Source: Thermoanaerobaculia bacterium (GTDB taxonomy: Bacteria; Acidobacteriota; Thermoanaerobaculia; Multivoradales; J023). Taken from it: 64,000 nt of DNA. The stretch spans positions 20,415-84,414 of the forward strand of contig JALCBJ010000001.1 of assembly GCA_028066595.1 (NCBI GenBank), read 5' to 3'. This document shows, in pieces, positions 17,966 through 25,921 of this stretch (its first letter is position 1; every line of letters starts with the position of its first letter). Both the position numbers and the translations under genes were made by a program. The notes below the pieces were generated by a model. It made no database searches. It was not told where the DNA came from and saw nothing but the letters and a program-made list of their open reading frames with translations.

Positions 17966-17980
17966 TGGCACGGACGTTGC
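17966..17980 (+). promoter_or_regulatory. Sigma-54 (-24/-12) promoter upstream of the TPR / exported / barrel genes
   Basis: TGGCACG (17966-17972), four bases, then TTGC (17977-17980) match the RpoN consensus exactly, with ten bases between the GG and GC. Start would be near 17992, leaving a leader of about 258 bases before the ATG at 18250. A short palindrome, GTTGCAAC (17918-17925), lies upstream and could be part of an enhancer site. A second possible -10 (TATACT at 18078-18083) has no good -35. The rest of the 356-bp gap (17894-18249) shows nothing else. Confidence 0.6.
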
Positions 17981-18249
17981 TCATGGAGTGCAGCAGGGCG
18001 CCAGCGACGTCGCGCCGCGGGCCGAGACGAGTCCGCCGTGGGGCCGCCCGCCCGTCCGGTGATCCCGGCCCCCCGTATATACTCACCCTAGGTGTCCCCT
18101 AGTTCTCGAATGCCTGGTCACAAGCCGGTTTACGCTTCGATTTTCGACCGGACGTCTTCATCCAACCGACGATCGAATCCGAACCTCCATCCGGCCGTTG
18201 CTTCGACGAACCGACCTGATCGCAAGCGAGTCCCCCCGAAAGGACTGCA

Positions 18250-18819
18250 ATGAAATCCGGATCCTCTTCCGGCCTTAGCAAGACTCCCTCCTCCGATGCC
18301 GCCCCGCTCGGCTCGTACCTGCGTCACACGACGATACGACTTGCGATGCCGGTGGTGCTCGTGCTCGCCCTGGCTCTGAGCTCAGCAGCCACGGCGCCGG
18401 CTCAGGACTCCCAGGCGCTGGCCCGAACCAGCCAGGTGACCGATGCCAAGGAGCAGCTGGATTTCGGCGTCCGAATGGCCCGACGCGGCCTGTGGAGCGA
18501 GGCTCTCTTCCGTTTCAAACAGGCGCGGCGGCTCGATCCGGGGAATGCCCGCGTGCTGAACAACATGGCCGTCGCCTACGAAGCGCTCGGCCAGTTCGAC
18601 AACGCGCTCGAGACTTACCAGGAGGCGATCAGGATCCAGTCGACCGACCGCGATCTGCGCAAGAACTATTCACGCTTCGTCGAGTTCTACCGCGCGTTCC
18701 GGCCGGACGACCAAAAGGACGCCTCTCTCGAGGATTCAGAGACCTCCACCGAGCAAGCTGCCAACGACAACGAGCCCGTGGCCGAGCCGGCAGATGGAGA
18801 ATCGGGGTCGGGGCAATGA
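18250..18819 (+). CDS. Exported TPR protein
   Basis: 189 residues. A basic, serine-rich N terminus is followed by a membrane segment (about 32-50, VVLVLALALSSAATAPA) that looks like a late signal sequence or anchor. Residues 65-140 contain TPR helices such as EQLDFGVRMARRGLWSEAL, RRLDPGNARVLNNMAVAYE and AIRIQSTDRDLRKNY. The tail is acidic. AAGGA lies 7 bases before the ATG. It is first in a three-gene run behind the sigma-54 promoter, and the next start lies 94 bp further on. Function unknown; an envelope adaptor is likely. Confidence 0.75.
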   Translation: MKSGSSSGLSKTPSSDAAPLGSYLRHTTIRLAMPVVLVLALALSSAATAPAQDSQALARTSQVTDAKEQLDFGVRMARRGLWSEALFRFKQARRLDPGNARVLNNMAVAYEALGQFDNALETYQEAIRIQSTDRDLRKNYSRFVEFYRAFRPDDQKDASLEDSETSTEQAANDNEPVAEPADGESGSGQ

Positions 18820-18913
18820 TCCGGCGGGTGCTTCACTGCCCCCGGAAAGGGACGGCGCGACCGCTGAGGGCGACGCCGAGCGAGTTTCCAACGACGATGT
18901 CAGCGGAGGTTGC

Positions 18914-19645
18914 ATGACCAAGACCCGCAGAACGCTACCAGCCGGAACACTCCTCCTGGTCTCGATCGCGACGTTTCTCCTCATACCGCTGCTCGCCAGC
19001 GTCCCGGCCATGGCCGGCACCACCGAGGTCACCCTGACTCTTCCTGTACGCGCCCGTCTGGACCTCACCGGCCGCCGGACGATCGTGGCCACTCCCTTTC
19101 TGATGGTCAGCCGTGAAGGTGAGGGTCGGCTGCCGGGACGCGACATCGACGTCCAAGACGAGTTCGAGCGCTACCTCGACAAGCTTCTTCGCCGCGAGAC
19201 CGATCTGCGGGTGCTGGAGAGTGGCCCTGTGCGCTTCCCCACCTACGATCTGGAAATGTTGTCGCGCGACGCTCAATTCTGGCGCGCCTTGGGCGAGAAG
19301 CTCCAGGCCGATTTGATCCTGACCGGCAGCCTGGACTTCGACATCCAAGATCGCTCCGGCTACCGGACGGAGGAGTACGTCTCACCGTTCGACGGCCGCA
19401 GCTATCGGCGCCAGGTGTTGGTGGAGGAGACCGGCTTCGAATACGACATCGTGATGCAGGTGTACGACGGTCGAACCGGTGAGCTCCTCTACACCGACAA
19501 CTTCAAGGATTTCAAGGAGTATCAGGGCGAAAACGCAGACCCGCTGGAAGGCATGTTCCAGAATCTCTACGCCCTCGAAGATCGCATCGTCGGCATCTTT
19601 GCTCAGCAACAGGTGCAGGCTACGCGGACGCTGTTCACCAACTGA
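18914..19645 (+). CDS. Exported protein of unknown function
   Basis: 243 residues with a clear signal peptide (about 5-35, ending SVPAMAG). The mature part is rich in beta-forming residues; GEKLQADLILTGSLDFDIQ and DIVMQVYDGRTGELLYTDNF resemble periplasmic CsgG/TolB-N-like proteins that measure or bind envelope partners. GGAGG lies 5 bases before the ATG at 18914; the frame is open 120 bp further upstream, but the signal peptide fixes the start. It is followed by the barrel-fusion gene after 84 bp. I would call it a CsgG-like or TolB-N-like candidate only. Confidence 0.7.
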   Translation: MTKTRRTLPAGTLLLVSIATFLLIPLLASVPAMAGTTEVTLTLPVRARLDLTGRRTIVATPFLMVSREGEGRLPGRDIDVQDEFERYLDKLLRRETDLRVLESGPVRFPTYDLEMLSRDAQFWRALGEKLQADLILTGSLDFDIQDRSGYRTEEYVSPFDGRSYRRQVLVEETGFEYDIVMQVYDGRTGELLYTDNFKDFKEYQGENADPLEGMFQNLYALEDRIVGIFAQQQVQATRTLFTN

Positions 19646-19729
19646 ACCGGCGCCACCAACACCACCCGGTCCCGATCGTCTCTTGCTCGAACTCTCCCGA
19701 GAACCCGATTCCAGCCCGAGGAGGTCCCA

Positions 19730-22630
19730 GTGACCGAACGCTCTTCGCAGCTCACAGCCCCACAAGCCGTCCGGAAGATCACAGGAGTCCTTGTCGGCGT
19801 CGCCGTGCTCTTCGGAGCCGTCACCGTGGCCCAGGCCCAGGGTTTCGGCAAGAACAAGATCGCCTATCGCGAGTTCGATTGGCGCATCTACCACTCGCCG
19901 CATTTCGACGTGTACTACTACACGGAGAACGAAGATCTGCTGCAAAAGATGGTGTCGTTCGCCGAATCGGCCTACGACGACCTGTCGCGAACGTTCGACT
20001 ACCAGATCCAGGATCCTGTCCCGCTGATCGCCTACGAGAGCCACTCGGCGTTTCTGCAGACCAACGTGCTCCTCGGTGCTGTCCCCGAGGGTGCCCAGGC
20101 CTTCGCGACCTCGCGCAAGTTCCGGATCGTCATGCCCATGGATCCCCCCGATCCGGAGCTCCAGGCGCTGCTCAAACACGAGCTGACGCATATCTTCCAG
20201 TACTACGTAGTGCTGCGGAGCCGGATCGGCGGCCTGCGGGGCCAGCCACCTCTGTGGTTCATCGAGGGTATGGCCTCCTACTTCGGCGAAGACGAAGCCC
20301 CCGGCGACAAGAAATACATGATCGACGCGGTGGTCAACGACAACATCCCGTCCGTGACCACTCGCGGTGGAGGCTTCTTCGCCTATCGCTTCGGAAACGC
20401 TGTCTTCTCCTATATCGAGGAACGCTGGGGCAGAGAGGCGATCCTCGACTTCATCTACGAGATGCGCAACACATTCGGTTCGAGACCCGAGAAGGCGGTG
20501 GAGCGCACCTTCCGCATGGACGTCGAGGACTTCGACGATGAGTTCCGTCGGTGGGCGCGCCGCAAATACCTGCCGGAGCTCCTGGCCACGGGCGAGCCTG
20601 GCGACTTCGGCCGGCCCTTTCGTCTCGGAGACAACAAGCAGGGTCACGAGATGTCGCCGGCGGCCTCGCCGTCCGGCGATCTGGTGGCAGCCTTCACCAC
20701 CGACCGAGGCGAGATCGACATCTCTCTCTTCGACGCCAAGACTCGCAAACGGATCAAGAACCTGACTCGTGGCCTCAATACACAGATCCGCGGCCTCCAG
20801 GTTCGCACCAACCGCCAGATCGGTACCGACTTGGCGTTCTCGCCCGACGGCAACACCATCGCCGTCTTCGCCCGTCGGGAGCGCGGTTACAGCCTGCTCC
20901 TCTACGATGCGATTTCGGGCAACCTGCGCCGCATCGTCGACATGGACGTGGAGCAGCAGCGCTCGCCAGCGTTCTCCCCCGACAACCGCTACCTGGCGTT
21001 TTCCGGCAACGTCGGCGGCACTACCGACATCTTTTTCCTGGACCTCGACACGCTCGAGGTAACCAACATCACGCGTGATCCGATGTTCGACGCCACGCCT
21101 ACTTTCTCGCCCGACGGTCGTTGGCTCACCTACACAGGCGCCGTGGGCGCGCACGAGCAGATCTTCCGCCTCGACCTGCAGAATCCCGAGCGTCGCTTCC
21201 AGATCACCACCGGCGACTACAACAACAAGGAACCGGCCTACAGTCTCGATGGAGGGCGGATCTACTTCAGCTCCGACCGCACCGGCGCGGACAACGTCTT
21301 CAGCATCGACCTCGACAGTGGACGGGTCCTGCAGTACACCAACGCCATCACCGGCTGCGATCGGCCAACGGTCCTGCCGCTGCCCGATGGTGGGGAGCGG
21401 CTGGTGTACAACGCGTATTGGAAGGGTCGGTTCAGCCTGTACACCACCGACGTGGAAGAGCCGGTGGCCGAGCCCGAGAGCGTGCAGATCGCGGACCAAC
21501 CGGCTACCTTGGGCGCCCTTCCTACCTTCGAGCCCTCCATCGAGGTGGTTCTCGACGACGCCAACGATGAAGAGTTCAACAACCGTAAGTTCTTCCTGGA
21601 GAACGCACAGAGCTTTGTCGGAGTCGATACCAACCAGATCTTCGTCGGTCGTGTTTTCGTCAGCTTCGCCGACTATCTCGGCGATCGGAGGATCTTCTTG
21701 ACCCTGGGTGCGGTCGACACCTTTTCGGACTTCGACGCCCTGTACCTCAACCAGACCAAGCGGCGGCAGTGGGGCGCCCGGGTCTTCGACACTCGGGTCT
21801 ACGGTGTCACCCAGGTCTCTCGCCAGGGGGATTTCTTCGCCTCCACGGACCGGGAGCAGGTCTACGGCATCACCGGAGCCGAGTTCCTCAACATCTACCC
21901 GTTCGACTTCAACAACCGTGTCGAGCTGCGCTTGGGGTACTACGTACGCGAGTACGACTTCGGCCTCCAGGTCCGCGATCGCCAAGACCAGGTGATCCCT
22001 ATCATCGACCCGCGCAAGGACGACTATCCGCAGTTCTCGGCCGCCTTCGTCAGCGACAACACGGTCTACGACCAGTGGGGTCCGGCCAAGGGGCACCGCG
22101 TCCGGTTCGACTATTCCTATGCGGCGGACATCGAAGAATCGGGCAAGCTGACCGACGTCTTTCGACTCGACGCCCGCCAGTACATTCCCACCACACGCCG
22201 CAGTGGTTTCGCGCTACGCCTCTGGGGCTACGAATCGACCGGCACGGTACCCCAACCCGTCTGGATCGGCGGATTCGATACGGTCCGTGGTGTCGATCTC
22301 TACGCTCTTCCAGGCAATCGCGCATTCCATGCCAATGTGGAATGGCGTTTCCCGTTGATCGACGCGCTGGCGTTCCCGGGTTTCGCCATCGGTGGCATTC
22401 GAGGACGTGTCTTCTTCGACATCGGCGGTGCTTACTTCCCCGACTTCGAGCCCGACTACGACTTCGAAGAAGATGACCGCCTGGTCGATGGCATCGCTTC
22501 GTACGGTTTCGGCCTCTCGGTCAATCTCTTCGGCCTACCTCTGCATTGGGATTTCGCCAAGCTGACCGATCTCGAAGAGGATGTCACCGACAGCTTCGAG
22601 ACGCAGTTCTGGATCGGCTTCCGCTTCTGA
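19730..22630 (+). CDS. Exported metallopeptidase-like / TolB propeller / outer-membrane barrel fusion
   Basis: 966 residues from a GTG with GAGGAGG 6 bases upstream. A signal peptide (about 17-36, ending VAQAQ) is followed by a gluzincin-type domain with HELTH at 150-154 and WFIEGMASYF about 25 residues later, supplying a likely third zinc ligand (Glu). Residues about 305-600 carry TolB/WD40-like repeats (AFSPDG, FSPDNRYLAFSG, FSPDGRWLTYTG, YSLDGGRIYFSS). The last 340 residues alternate in polarity and end GFRF with a terminal aromatic, as in Omp85/BamA-type barrels. This suggests a surface or periplasmic protease tethered by its own barrel. Activity is inferred from the motif. Confidence 0.85.
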   Translation: MTERSSQLTAPQAVRKITGVLVGVAVLFGAVTVAQAQGFGKNKIAYREFDWRIYHSPHFDVYYYTENEDLLQKMVSFAESAYDDLSRTFDYQIQDPVPLIAYESHSAFLQTNVLLGAVPEGAQAFATSRKFRIVMPMDPPDPELQALLKHELTHIFQYYVVLRSRIGGLRGQPPLWFIEGMASYFGEDEAPGDKKYMIDAVVNDNIPSVTTRGGGFFAYRFGNAVFSYIEERWGREAILDFIYEMRNTFGSRPEKAVERTFRMDVEDFDDEFRRWARRKYLPELLATGEPGDFGRPFRLGDNKQGHEMSPAASPSGDLVAAFTTDRGEIDISLFDAKTRKRIKNLTRGLNTQIRGLQVRTNRQIGTDLAFSPDGNTIAVFARRERGYSLLLYDAISGNLRRIVDMDVEQQRSPAFSPDNRYLAFSGNVGGTTDIFFLDLDTLEVTNITRDPMFDATPTFSPDGRWLTYTGAVGAHEQIFRLDLQNPERRFQITTGDYNNKEPAYSLDGGRIYFSSDRTGADNVFSIDLDSGRVLQYTNAITGCDRPTVLPLPDGGERLVYNAYWKGRFSLYTTDVEEPVAEPESVQIADQPATLGALPTFEPSIEVVLDDANDEEFNNRKFFLENAQSFVGVDTNQIFVGRVFVSFADYLGDRRIFLTLGAVDTFSDFDALYLNQTKRRQWGARVFDTRVYGVTQVSRQGDFFASTDREQVYGITGAEFLNIYPFDFNNRVELRLGYYVREYDFGLQVRDRQDQVIPIIDPRKDDYPQFSAAFVSDNTVYDQWGPAKGHRVRFDYSYAADIEESGKLTDVFRLDARQYIPTTRRSGFALRLWGYESTGTVPQPVWIGGFDTVRGVDLYALPGNRAFHANVEWRFPLIDALAFPGFAIGGIRGRVFFDIGGAYFPDFEPDYDFEEDDRLVDGIASYGFGLSVNLFGLPLHWDFAKLTDLEEDVTDSFETQFWIGFRF

Positions 22631-22637
22631 TCTGCGC

Positions 22638-22658
22638 TGCCGAGCGAAGAGCTCGGCA
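22638..22658. terminator. First intergenic hairpin between convergent genes
   Basis: TGCCGAGC and GCTCGGCA form a perfect 8-bp stem with a GAAGA loop, 8 bases after the stop of the barrel-fusion gene. Confidence 0.6.
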
Positions 22659-22667
22659 ACCTAGGAG

Positions 22668-22700
22668 CACGAACACCCGGGCTGGTCCCGGGTGTTCGTG
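22668..22700. terminator. Second, stronger bidirectional hairpin between convergent genes
   Basis: CACGAACACCCGGG and CCCGGGTGTTCGTG form a perfect 14-bp stem around CTGGT, between the barrel-fusion gene (plus) and glyQS (minus). It can serve both directions. No T run is present, so it may work with Rho or by stability alone. Confidence 0.75.
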
Positions 22701-22714
22701 TCATGACCGGAGTG

Positions 22715-24292
22715 CTAACGAGCGCCCTGCGCCAGGGCTTCTCGGACAGCCGCTACGGCCTCGTCCACTGCGATGCGCTCCTGGCGGCGATCGTCACGGT
22801 AGCGCAGGGTGACGGTGTCGTCATCCTTGGTCTGTCCGTCGACGGTCAAGCAATAGGGCGTCCCCACCTCGTCGTGCCGCGCGTACCGCTTGCCGATGGC
22901 GTGCTGCTCGTCGTACTTGGCGTTGATGCCCGCATCCAAGAAGCGCGACACGATCTCCCGCGCCTTCTCCGGCATGCCTTCCTTCTTCACCAGAGGCAGG
23001 ACGCCAGCCTTGATCGGCGCCAGGCGCGGATGAAGTCGCAACACGGTGCGCTCGCCCTTCCCCTGCTCATCGGCCGGCTCCTCGGCATAGGCATCGCACA
23101 GTAGCGCGAGCACGCCACGGGTGGCGCCGGCGGCGGGTTCAACCACGTGCGGTGCGTAGCGCCAACCGTTCTTGCCCGTCACGGGGTCCTGGGACTGCGG
23201 GTCGAAGTAGGTGAGGTTCTTTCCCGAAGCCTGTGCATGGGCGCGGAGATCGTAGTCGGTACGTGAAGCGATGCCTTCCAGCTCGTCCCACCCCCATGGA
23301 AACTGGTACTCCACGTCGAAACAGCCGTCTGAATAGTGAGCCAGCTCGTCGTCACCGTGTCGGCGGAAGCGCAGGTTGTCCCGACGCAAGAACGTGCTCC
23401 ACCAGGTCATGCGTTCTTCCTTCCAGTATTCGAGCCACTTCATACCCTCGCCGGGCTCCACGAAGTACTCCATCTCCATTTGCTCGAACTCCACGGAACG
23501 GAAAATGAAGTGCTCCACGGTCACTTCGTTGCGGAAGCTCTTGCCCATCTGGGCGATGCCGAAGGGGACCTTCATCGCCGTCGACTGCAGAACGTTGGCA
23601 AACTGCACGAACATGGCCTGTGCCGTCTCGGGGCGCAGGTAGACCGAGCTCGCTTCGAGCGCCTTCTCGGCTGCAGCGCGTGTGTCCTCACCCGCCGCCA
23701 CCGCCGCCTCCACAGCTTTCGCCACTTCGGCGATCGGATCCACCGGACCAAGAAAGCTGCGCAGCATGAGGTTGAACTGACGCTCGTCCGACAGAAAGGG
23801 CGAGCCGCAGCTGGGGCAAACGTAACCGGTGCGGCCGCCCTGGGCACCGTAGATGCTCTTGCCGACGCGCCGGAAATCCACGCCTGGGGCCACCTTGGCG
23901 AGGCGCTCTTGCGCGGCTTTGGCGCGACCCTTGTCGGCGAACTCCAGGTCAGCGTCGTCACCCTCTGCGAGCCTCGGCGCCTTGTCGGCACGGAAGCGCT
24001 CGCCACACACTTTGCAGTCCACCAGGGGGTCGGAGAACGAGGCGAGATGCCCACTCGCCTGCCAGACCTGAGGATGCATGACGATGGACGCGTCCAGGCC
24101 GACGATGTCCTCGCGACTGTGCACCATCGCGCGCCACCACTCGTTCATCAAATTACGCTTCAGCTCGACTCCCATGGGTCCGTAGTCGTAGCTGGAGCGA
24201 AGCCCGCCGTAGATTTCGGAGCTCTGGTAGACGAAACCGCGCCGCTTGGCCAGCGACACGATCTTCTGCATGGAGGGACTTTCCTGGGTCAT
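22715..24292 (-). CDS. glyQS: Glycyl-tRNA synthetase (single-chain alpha2 type)
   Basis: 525 residues. QSSEIYGGLRSSYDYGPMG, then LVDCKVCGERFRADKAPRL and GYVCPSCGSPF (two zinc-type CxxC pairs), then GKSFRNEVT (class II motif 2 region) and RTDYDLRAH, GVLALLCDAYAEE and APIKAGVLPLVKKEG follow the order of the homodimeric enzyme; the anticodon-binding region is in the last 110 residues. The enzyme charges tRNA-Gly and belongs to the archaeal/eukaryal-like type found in many bacteria. The ATG at 24292 follows GAGAGAAACG; the frame upstream is not family-like. Confidence 0.95.
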   Translation of the reverse strand: MTQESPSMQKIVSLAKRRGFVYQSSEIYGGLRSSYDYGPMGVELKRNLMNEWWRAMVHSREDIVGLDASIVMHPQVWQASGHLASFSDPLVDCKVCGERFRADKAPRLAEGDDADLEFADKGRAKAAQERLAKVAPGVDFRRVGKSIYGAQGGRTGYVCPSCGSPFLSDERQFNLMLRSFLGPVDPIAEVAKAVEAAVAAGEDTRAAAEKALEASSVYLRPETAQAMFVQFANVLQSTAMKVPFGIAQMGKSFRNEVTVEHFIFRSVEFEQMEMEYFVEPGEGMKWLEYWKEERMTWWSTFLRRDNLRFRRHGDDELAHYSDGCFDVEYQFPWGWDELEGIASRTDYDLRAHAQASGKNLTYFDPQSQDPVTGKNGWRYAPHVVEPAAGATRGVLALLCDAYAEEPADEQGKGERTVLRLHPRLAPIKAGVLPLVKKEGMPEKAREIVSRFLDAGINAKYDEQHAIGKRYARHDEVGTPYCLTVDGQTKDDDTVTLRYRDDRRQERIAVDEAVAAVREALAQGAR

Positions 24293-24513
24293 CGTTTCTC
24301 TCGGCGCTTGGGGTTCTCGATTTTGCGGGTATCGCGGAGGTGGTTTTGTACCACAGCACCGGGCGCCCGCAGAACGAGCCACCCGACGTGACACAAGGGT
24401 CGCACAAGCACGAAGGTGCGAAATCTGCAGTCGCTCAGATGCGAGAACCGCACGCGTTGCGCATCCCGCACGCAGTCTAGAGCCCAAGGCCCAGTTTTCC
24501 GGCGCCGAAAAGT

Positions 24514-24528
24514 TGGCACCGACCTTGC
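24514..24528 (+). promoter_or_regulatory. Sigma-54 promoter of small RNA candidate 1
   Basis: TGGCACC, four bases (GACC), then TTGC match the -24/-12 consensus with ten bases between GG and GC. Expected start is near 24540. Confidence 0.65.
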
Positions 24529-24539
24529 TCTATAGGAAG

Positions 24540-24658
24540 GCGTACGTGGCAAACGCCACGCGTCGAAAATACGACAGGCTAGAGACCGACCCGCGGAGGC
24601 CGTTGTTGGCCACCCCGATTCCGCAAAGCCCGGTTTCCAACCTGTCGATTTCTTTTTT
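24540..24658 (+). ncRNA. Small RNA candidate 1 (about 119 nt), sigma-54-preceded
   Basis: Starting at the site predicted by its promoter, the RNA would have a 5' hairpin (CGTGGC 24545-24550, loop AAAC, GCCACG 24555-24560), then CGTC and an A-rich linker, then CGACAGG (24572-24578) pairing with CCTGTCG (24641-24647). The closing stem is followed by ATTTCTTTTTT, as in intrinsic terminators. A nested GCGGA/TCCGC stem (24593-24597 with 24620-24624) lies inside. No convincing ORF is present. The order of elements repeats in the next copy, which is the main evidence. Family and function are unknown; the sigma-54-driven Pxr sRNA of Myxococcus is a precedent for the control only. Confidence 0.65.
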
Positions 24659-24707
24659 GGGCCAATCTCGCCCCGAGTAAAGAATCCACGCAGCCGCCGT
24701 CTCGATC

Positions 24708-24722
24708 TGGCATTCACCTTGC
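24708..24722 (+). promoter_or_regulatory. Sigma-54 promoter of small RNA candidate 2
   Basis: TGGCATT, four bases (CACC), then TTGC with ten bases between GG and GC, 180 bp after the first one. Expected start is near 24734. Confidence 0.6.
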
Positions 24723-24733
24723 TGAGGTTACCG

Positions 24734-24842
24734 GCGTGGCCGAGAGCCACGCGTCATCACGACAGGTGAGGCGTTCGACAGCGGCAGGTCCTCCAGGCTA
24801 TTCCGTCCGCACGGTCGAACGTCTCACCTGTCGCTTTTCTTT
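24734..24842 (+). ncRNA. Small RNA candidate 2 (about 109 nt), paralogue of candidate 1
   Basis: The 5' hairpin is GCGTGGC (24734-24740), loop CGAGA, GCCACGC (24746-24752), starting right at the predicted transcription start. GCCACGCGTC and ACGACAGG are identical to copy 1. CGACAGGTGAG (24760-24770) pairs with CTCACCTGTCG (24823-24833); with one G-U pair and CGTTCGAC/GTCGAACG this makes a 20-bp stem, with nested GCGG/CCGC in the loop, and CTTTTCTTT follows. The arms vary between copies (RNA 1 has 7 bp) while pairing is kept, as expected for structured RNA under selection. Confidence 0.7.
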
Positions 24843-25312
24843 GCGCGTTTTCGGCAAGGCAGGAAGGTCCCGCCCGATCGGCGGCCGGCCCCTGGCATCC
24901 GGGACTTCGCTACGGTGAGCTGATCTTGGGTAGGAAGGTAGGGAAACCCGAGGTAGTCGCGCCACAACATGCCCCATCGGGCCTGCCGGGCGGCCTTTGG
25001 CACTGCTAGTACGAATCGGCGCCTTCGGTGACGTTCGCTGGTGCCCTCAATATCAGAGATGCGGCCACTTGAACTTTGTCGCGGTCGGCTGCCGTGATTT
25101 TGAAGCATCCCCTGCTCGCGGTGGACCTTTCCGCACTCGTCCTTGCTGCGCTGTATCAGTTTCCAGAGGTTCGAATTCTCCTCGGACAAGGAAGGGAACC
25201 AACCAGCCGCAGACACCTTGACGTGACGACACCTATTTCTAGCACTATTATTGCCGGCATTATCTCGGCTATGACTGCCGCCACAGACATTGCTTCTCAG
25301 GCGTTACACACC
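24843..25312. other. Gene-poor stretch after the small RNAs
   Basis: No convincing gene is visible on either strand. Its base composition is less G+C-rich than its neighbours, especially from 25060 on. Open frames of 60-130 codons here have no family-like segments. A GAGGTTCGAATTC string at about 25166-25178 resembles a tRNA T arm, but no acceptor partner was found. Confidence 0.5.
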
Positions 25313-25342
25313 TTGACTCAATGATTCACTGCGTCGTAGACT
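25313..25342 (+). promoter_or_regulatory. Sigma-70-type promoter before the 140-aa gene
   Basis: TTGACT (25313-25318) and TAGACT (25337-25342) are 18 bases apart. Start would be near 25349, only about 5 bases before the ATG at 25354, so the mRNA would be nearly leaderless; no ribosome site is seen. Confidence 0.45.
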
Positions 25343-25353
25343 CGATGTCTATC

Positions 25354-25776
25354 ATGGCTTTTCAGAGATTCACCCGGAAGACCGCCGCGCTAACGAGAGA
25401 CCCCGTAGTAGGCATACAGAAGCGCGGCACGTTCTCGATGAACGCATCCGCCGTTCAAATCTTGCGCGCTACCCGAGACCTCGGTATCGACGAAGAAGTC
25501 GTGGTGGAATTCCTCTACGACCCAGAGAGCCAGACCGTGGGCCTTCAGATCGCAGAAGATCCACTGGAAGGATACGAAGTCAGAAAACAGCCGAACTCGG
25601 AGTCATATCTGGTTTCGGGGCGCTCGTTTACGCAGTACTACAAGCTCGACACCTCTGTCGCGAGGCGTTATAGAGCCGCCGAGAGGAACAATATGCTCGT
25701 AATTGACCTCAAGAGGCCCCTAGGACAAAGCAGCCCGGGCCGGCCAAGAGCGGGGGACCTGTTCTCGACGAGGTAG
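25354..25776 (+). CDS. Small conserved hypothetical protein (140 aa)
   Basis: 140 residues from the ATG at 25354; an internal ATG at 25438 is an alternative. The N terminus (MAFQRFTRKTAAL, then VGIQKRGTFSMNASAV) and the later VEFLYDPESQTVGLQI and SYLVSGRSFTQYYKLDTS follow a pattern I recall from small bacterial proteins with two swapped-hairpin-like halves, but I cannot name the family. No signal or membrane segment. It ends 14 bp before a strong terminator, so it forms its own unit in the accessory stretch. The low codon bias compared with neighbours is consistent with transfer. Confidence 0.65.
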   Translation: MAFQRFTRKTAALTRDPVVGIQKRGTFSMNASAVQILRATRDLGIDEEVVVEFLYDPESQTVGLQIAEDPLEGYEVRKQPNSESYLVSGRSFTQYYKLDTSVARRYRAAERNNMLVIDLKRPLGQSSPGRPRAGDLFSTR

Positions 25777-25790
25777 ACAAGTTCTAATAG

Positions 25791-25824
25791 TGAAGGGGAA
25801 GCGGCAGCCACCGCTTCCCCTTCA
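25791..25824 (+). terminator. Strong terminator hairpin
   Basis: TGAAGGGGAAGCGG and CCGCTTCCCCTTCA form a perfect 14-bp stem around CAGCCA, 15 bases after the stop of the 140-aa gene. ATCACAAA follows rather than a T run. Confidence 0.8.
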
Positions 25825-25834
25825 ATCACAAACC

Positions 25835-25902
25835 GAGGCCCCCGCCGATGGGGGCACCCTTAGGTTGTACACCCTGAGTGTACCACCGTCGGCGGGCGCT
25901 TC
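25835..25902. repeat. 68-bp imperfect palindrome before the small SANT-like gene
   Basis: The two 34-base arms match at 27 positions, with three of the seven differences giving G-U pairs in RNA, and meet at TGTACA. Six or seven of the differences fall three bases apart or a multiple of three, so both strands spell nearly the same peptide pattern (APADGGTLR, then VPPSAGA). It ends 19 bases before the ATG at 25922. It may be a dispersed repeat, a hairpin in the leader, or a mobile-element scar. Confidence 0.7.
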
Positions 25903-25921
25903 AAGCACATGGAGAAACCCC

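Noticed and set aside
18078-18083. TATACT as a sigma-70 promoter for the TPR gene
   Set aside because: No -35 element lies 16-19 bases upstream; the sigma-54 site at 17966 is the better candidate.
19382-22096. A 904-codon open frame antisense to the barrel-fusion gene
   Set aside because: Its product is a Val/Arg/Gly/Glu-rich shadow with no family motifs, while the sense frame carries HELTH, FSPDG repeats and a ribosome site. Long antisense frames are expected from high third-position G+C.
25160-25200. A tRNA T-arm-like GGTTCGAATTC string, possible attachment site
   Set aside because: No acceptor or D-arm partner lies at the right distance and the stem has mismatches; no direct repeat of it was found at the other end of the accessory stretch.
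24824-25216. A 130-codon minus-strand ORF over the end of small RNA 2
   Set aside because: It has no family-like segment or ribosome site and runs through the terminator stem of the RNA candidate.
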